Shown piece by piece: positions 22,505 to 23,042 of a stretch of DNA of 23,042 bases (the stretch's first letter is position 1; the number at the start of each line of letters is the position of its first letter). The notes beneath the pieces are model-generated. The model did no database searches. It was not told where the DNA came from and saw only the letters and a program-made list of their open reading frames with translations. A program made the translations under genes and the position numbers. The stretch is from JBAZKK01 sp964456925 (lineage in GTDB: Bacteria > Omnitrophota > Gorgyraeia > Gygaellales > Profunditerraquicolaceae), in NCBI GenBank assembly GCA_964456925.1, contig CAYWCX010000015.1, forward strand, positions 1 to 23,042. Reading direction: 5' to 3'.

Positions 22505-22795
22505 GGACAGGTACCCAAGCGGCCAAAGGGGGCAGACTGTCTTAAAAGCAGCGTTCTGTCGAAAGGCAGGATGGAAAAGTAGGTGAATTCAGGGGACCCC
22601 GCAGGTTAAAACTACCGAGGGCAATCCTGAGCCAAGCCCGTTTGTGTTTTACTCGGGAAGGTGCAGAGACTAAGCGCCTACCACCTAAAGCCAAAAGCCA
22701 TGGTGATGAGATAGTCCAAGCCTCAGGGTAACCTGAGGGTTCTTGAAATCTGCTGCACTTGTGCTTCGTAGGTTCGAATCCTACCCTGTCCACCA
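22505..22795 (+). tRNA. tRNA-Tyr (anticodon GUA) split by a group I intron
   Basis: The exons are 22505-22540 and 22746-22795. Joined, they give an 86-nt class II tRNA with CCA: acceptor GGACAGG/CCTGTCC, D stem CCC/GGG with loop AAGCGGCCAAA, anticodon stem GCAGA/TCTGC with loop CTGTAAA, long variable arm (22754-22767), T stem GTAGG/CCTAC with loop TTCGAAT. The anticodon arm is the same as in E. coli tRNA-Tyr, and class II form plus GUA make the identity firm. The 205-base interruption falls between U35 and A36. Without splicing no functional tRNA can form, so the intron must be removed unless another tRNA-Tyr gene exists in the genome. Confidence 0.93.
22541..22745 (+). ncRNA. Group I (IC3-like) self-splicing intron in tRNA-Tyr
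   Basis: A 205-nt intron without an ORF. P1: exon end CUGU (22537-22540) pairs with guide GCAG (22548-22551), placing the required U-G pair at the 5' splice site. A hairpin with a GAAA loop follows (22554-22571). P3: GUAGGUG (22579-22585) with CGCCUAC (22675-22681). P4: UCAGG (22589-22593) with CCUGA (22626-22630). P6: CCCG/CGGG (22637-22640, 22654-22657). P7: GACUA (22668-22672) with UAGUC (22712-22716). P9: CCUCAGG-GUAA-CCUGAGG (22721-22738). The last base is G22745 (omega G). The Q region GGGCAATCCTGAGCCAA and R region GGTGCAGAGACT are those of cyanobacterial and plastid tRNA-Leu introns. Splicing activity is inferred, not shown. Confidence 0.92.
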
Positions 22796-22813
22796 TTGAT
22801 AATTCAGGAGCCA

Positions 22814-22855
22814 GTAGTTAGTATTTAGTATGTAGTAGGTAGGGAAAAGCAAAAG
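22814..22855 (+). repeat. TAG-rich dispersed repeat, copy 2
   Basis: GTAGTTAGTATTTAGTATG... ending GGGAAAAGCAAAAG, 18 bases after tRNA-Tyr. It matches the copy at 14261-14295 apart from a few changes and an extra TAGTAGG unit. Both copies adjoin tRNA genes. Confidence 0.7.
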
Positions 22856-22865
22856 CGAAACGACA

Positions 22866-22966
22866 AGGTTTTTAACAACTATCCTCCGAAGAAGGATACA
22901 GATAATTAGATACGATTAGGCGCTGTTAAAAACCTGAAAGGGGCGCGGGGAAAGATTTTCCCCGCG
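22866..22966 (+). other. Structured non-coding stretch with strong hairpins
   Basis: No gene is seen from 22796 to the window end. A perfect 12-base inverted repeat, AGGTTTTTAACA (22866-22877) and TGTTAAAAACCT (22924-22935), encloses a 6-bp hairpin TATCCT/AGGATA (22880-22898). Next is a perfect 10-bp hairpin CGCGGGGAAA-GAT-TTTCCCCGCG (22944-22966). It is not followed by a T-run, so it is not a normal terminator. I do not recognise an RNA family. It could be a structured RNA, a 5' leader of the gene to the right, or a small mobile element. Confidence 0.5.
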
Positions 22967-23010
22967 TCTGGGGGAGAACAGCGACTGTTGATAACTAATA
23001 TCTTGGAGCG

Positions 23011-23042
23011 TTAGGAGGGGGCTTGCCACCTCCTAAGGAGTG
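23011..23042 (+). promoter_or_regulatory. Hairpin next to a Shine-Dalgarno at the window edge
   Basis: TTAGGAGG (23011-23018) and CCTCCTAA (23029-23036) form a perfect 8-bp stem, extended by GGC/GCC inside. AAGGAG (23035-23040) follows and partly overlaps the stem, so a gene may start just past the right edge, with its ribosome-binding site partly masked by the hairpin. The gene itself is outside the window, so this remains tentative. Confidence 0.4.

Noticed and set aside
22505..22795. Reading the split tRNA as tRNA-Leu(UAA), or as an archaeal-type protein-spliced intron
   Set aside because: The exons rebuild the GCAGA-CTGTAAA-TCTGC arm of tRNA-Tyr, not Leu. The insert has group I helices and no bulge-helix-bulge at the junctions.
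22542..22796. Minus-strand ORF with start MVDRVGFEPTKH
   Set aside because: This is the reverse-strand translation of the tRNA-Tyr 3' half and intron; RVGFEPT is a well-known false peptide made by tRNA T arms.
22944..22966. GC-rich 10-bp hairpin as rho-independent terminator
   Set aside because: It is followed by GTCTGGGGG and not by a run of T.
1..23042. CRISPR array, IS transposase, prophage or integrase
   Set aside because: No evenly spaced repeats, transposase, integrase or phage gene is visible; the excisionase-like HTH proteins have no recombinase partner here.

Overview
This 23 kb window is a dense bacterial chromosome segment in which every convincing gene reads on the + strand. The combination of a Wood-Ljungdahl corrinoid-protein module, bactofilin, lipoproteins and many housekeeping genes suggests an uncultured anaerobe. 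A PVC-like or candidate-phylum lineage such as Omnitrophota is my best guess, but it rests on gene content and repeat style and not on a marker-gene tree.

Layout. (1) 16-5781, housekeeping and envelope: gatB, an S41 C-terminal protease, a divergent polysaccharide deacetylase, tsaD, an MgtC-type membrane protein, a bactofilin carrying a C-terminal helix-turn-helix, and a tail-anchored helix-turn-helix protein. (2) 5789-12577, C1 metabolism: a LarB-like gene, then acsC, the corrinoid activator RACo (acsV), cooC, acsD and acsE. These encode the corrinoid iron-sulfur protein that carries the methyl group, its methyltransferase, its reductive activator and a nickel-insertion ATPase. The catalytic CODH/ACS subunits are not in the window. 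(3) 12579-14234: a DgkA-type kinase, a 47-residue membrane peptide and a PKD lipoprotein. (4) 14345-15491: a tRNA with anticodon CAU, a solitary PAS protein and a solitary cyclic-nucleotide-binding-fold protein. (5) 15533-22397: tilS, ftsH (with its own good promoter), folP, cdaA, a CdaR-like single-helix peptide, pdxJ, acpS and nnrD, mostly overlapping or separated by a few bases. (6) 22399-23042: tRNA-Thr(UGU), a split tRNA-Tyr(GUA), and a structured stretch without a gene.

The most striking find is the tRNA-Tyr gene. Its anticodon loop is interrupted between U35 and A36 by a 205-nt sequence with the landmarks of a group I intron: a P1 helix with U-G at the splice site, P3, P4, P7 and P9 helices, and Q and R segments like those of the cyanobacterial/plastid tRNA-Leu intron. 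Removing it restores a standard tRNA-Tyr. Other items worth a second look are the bactofilin-DNA-binding fusion next to a membrane-anchored copy of the same DNA-binding fold, a likely A19-U56 substitution in the CAU tRNA, an orphan larB beside nickel/corrinoid genes, and several kinds of intergenic repeat.
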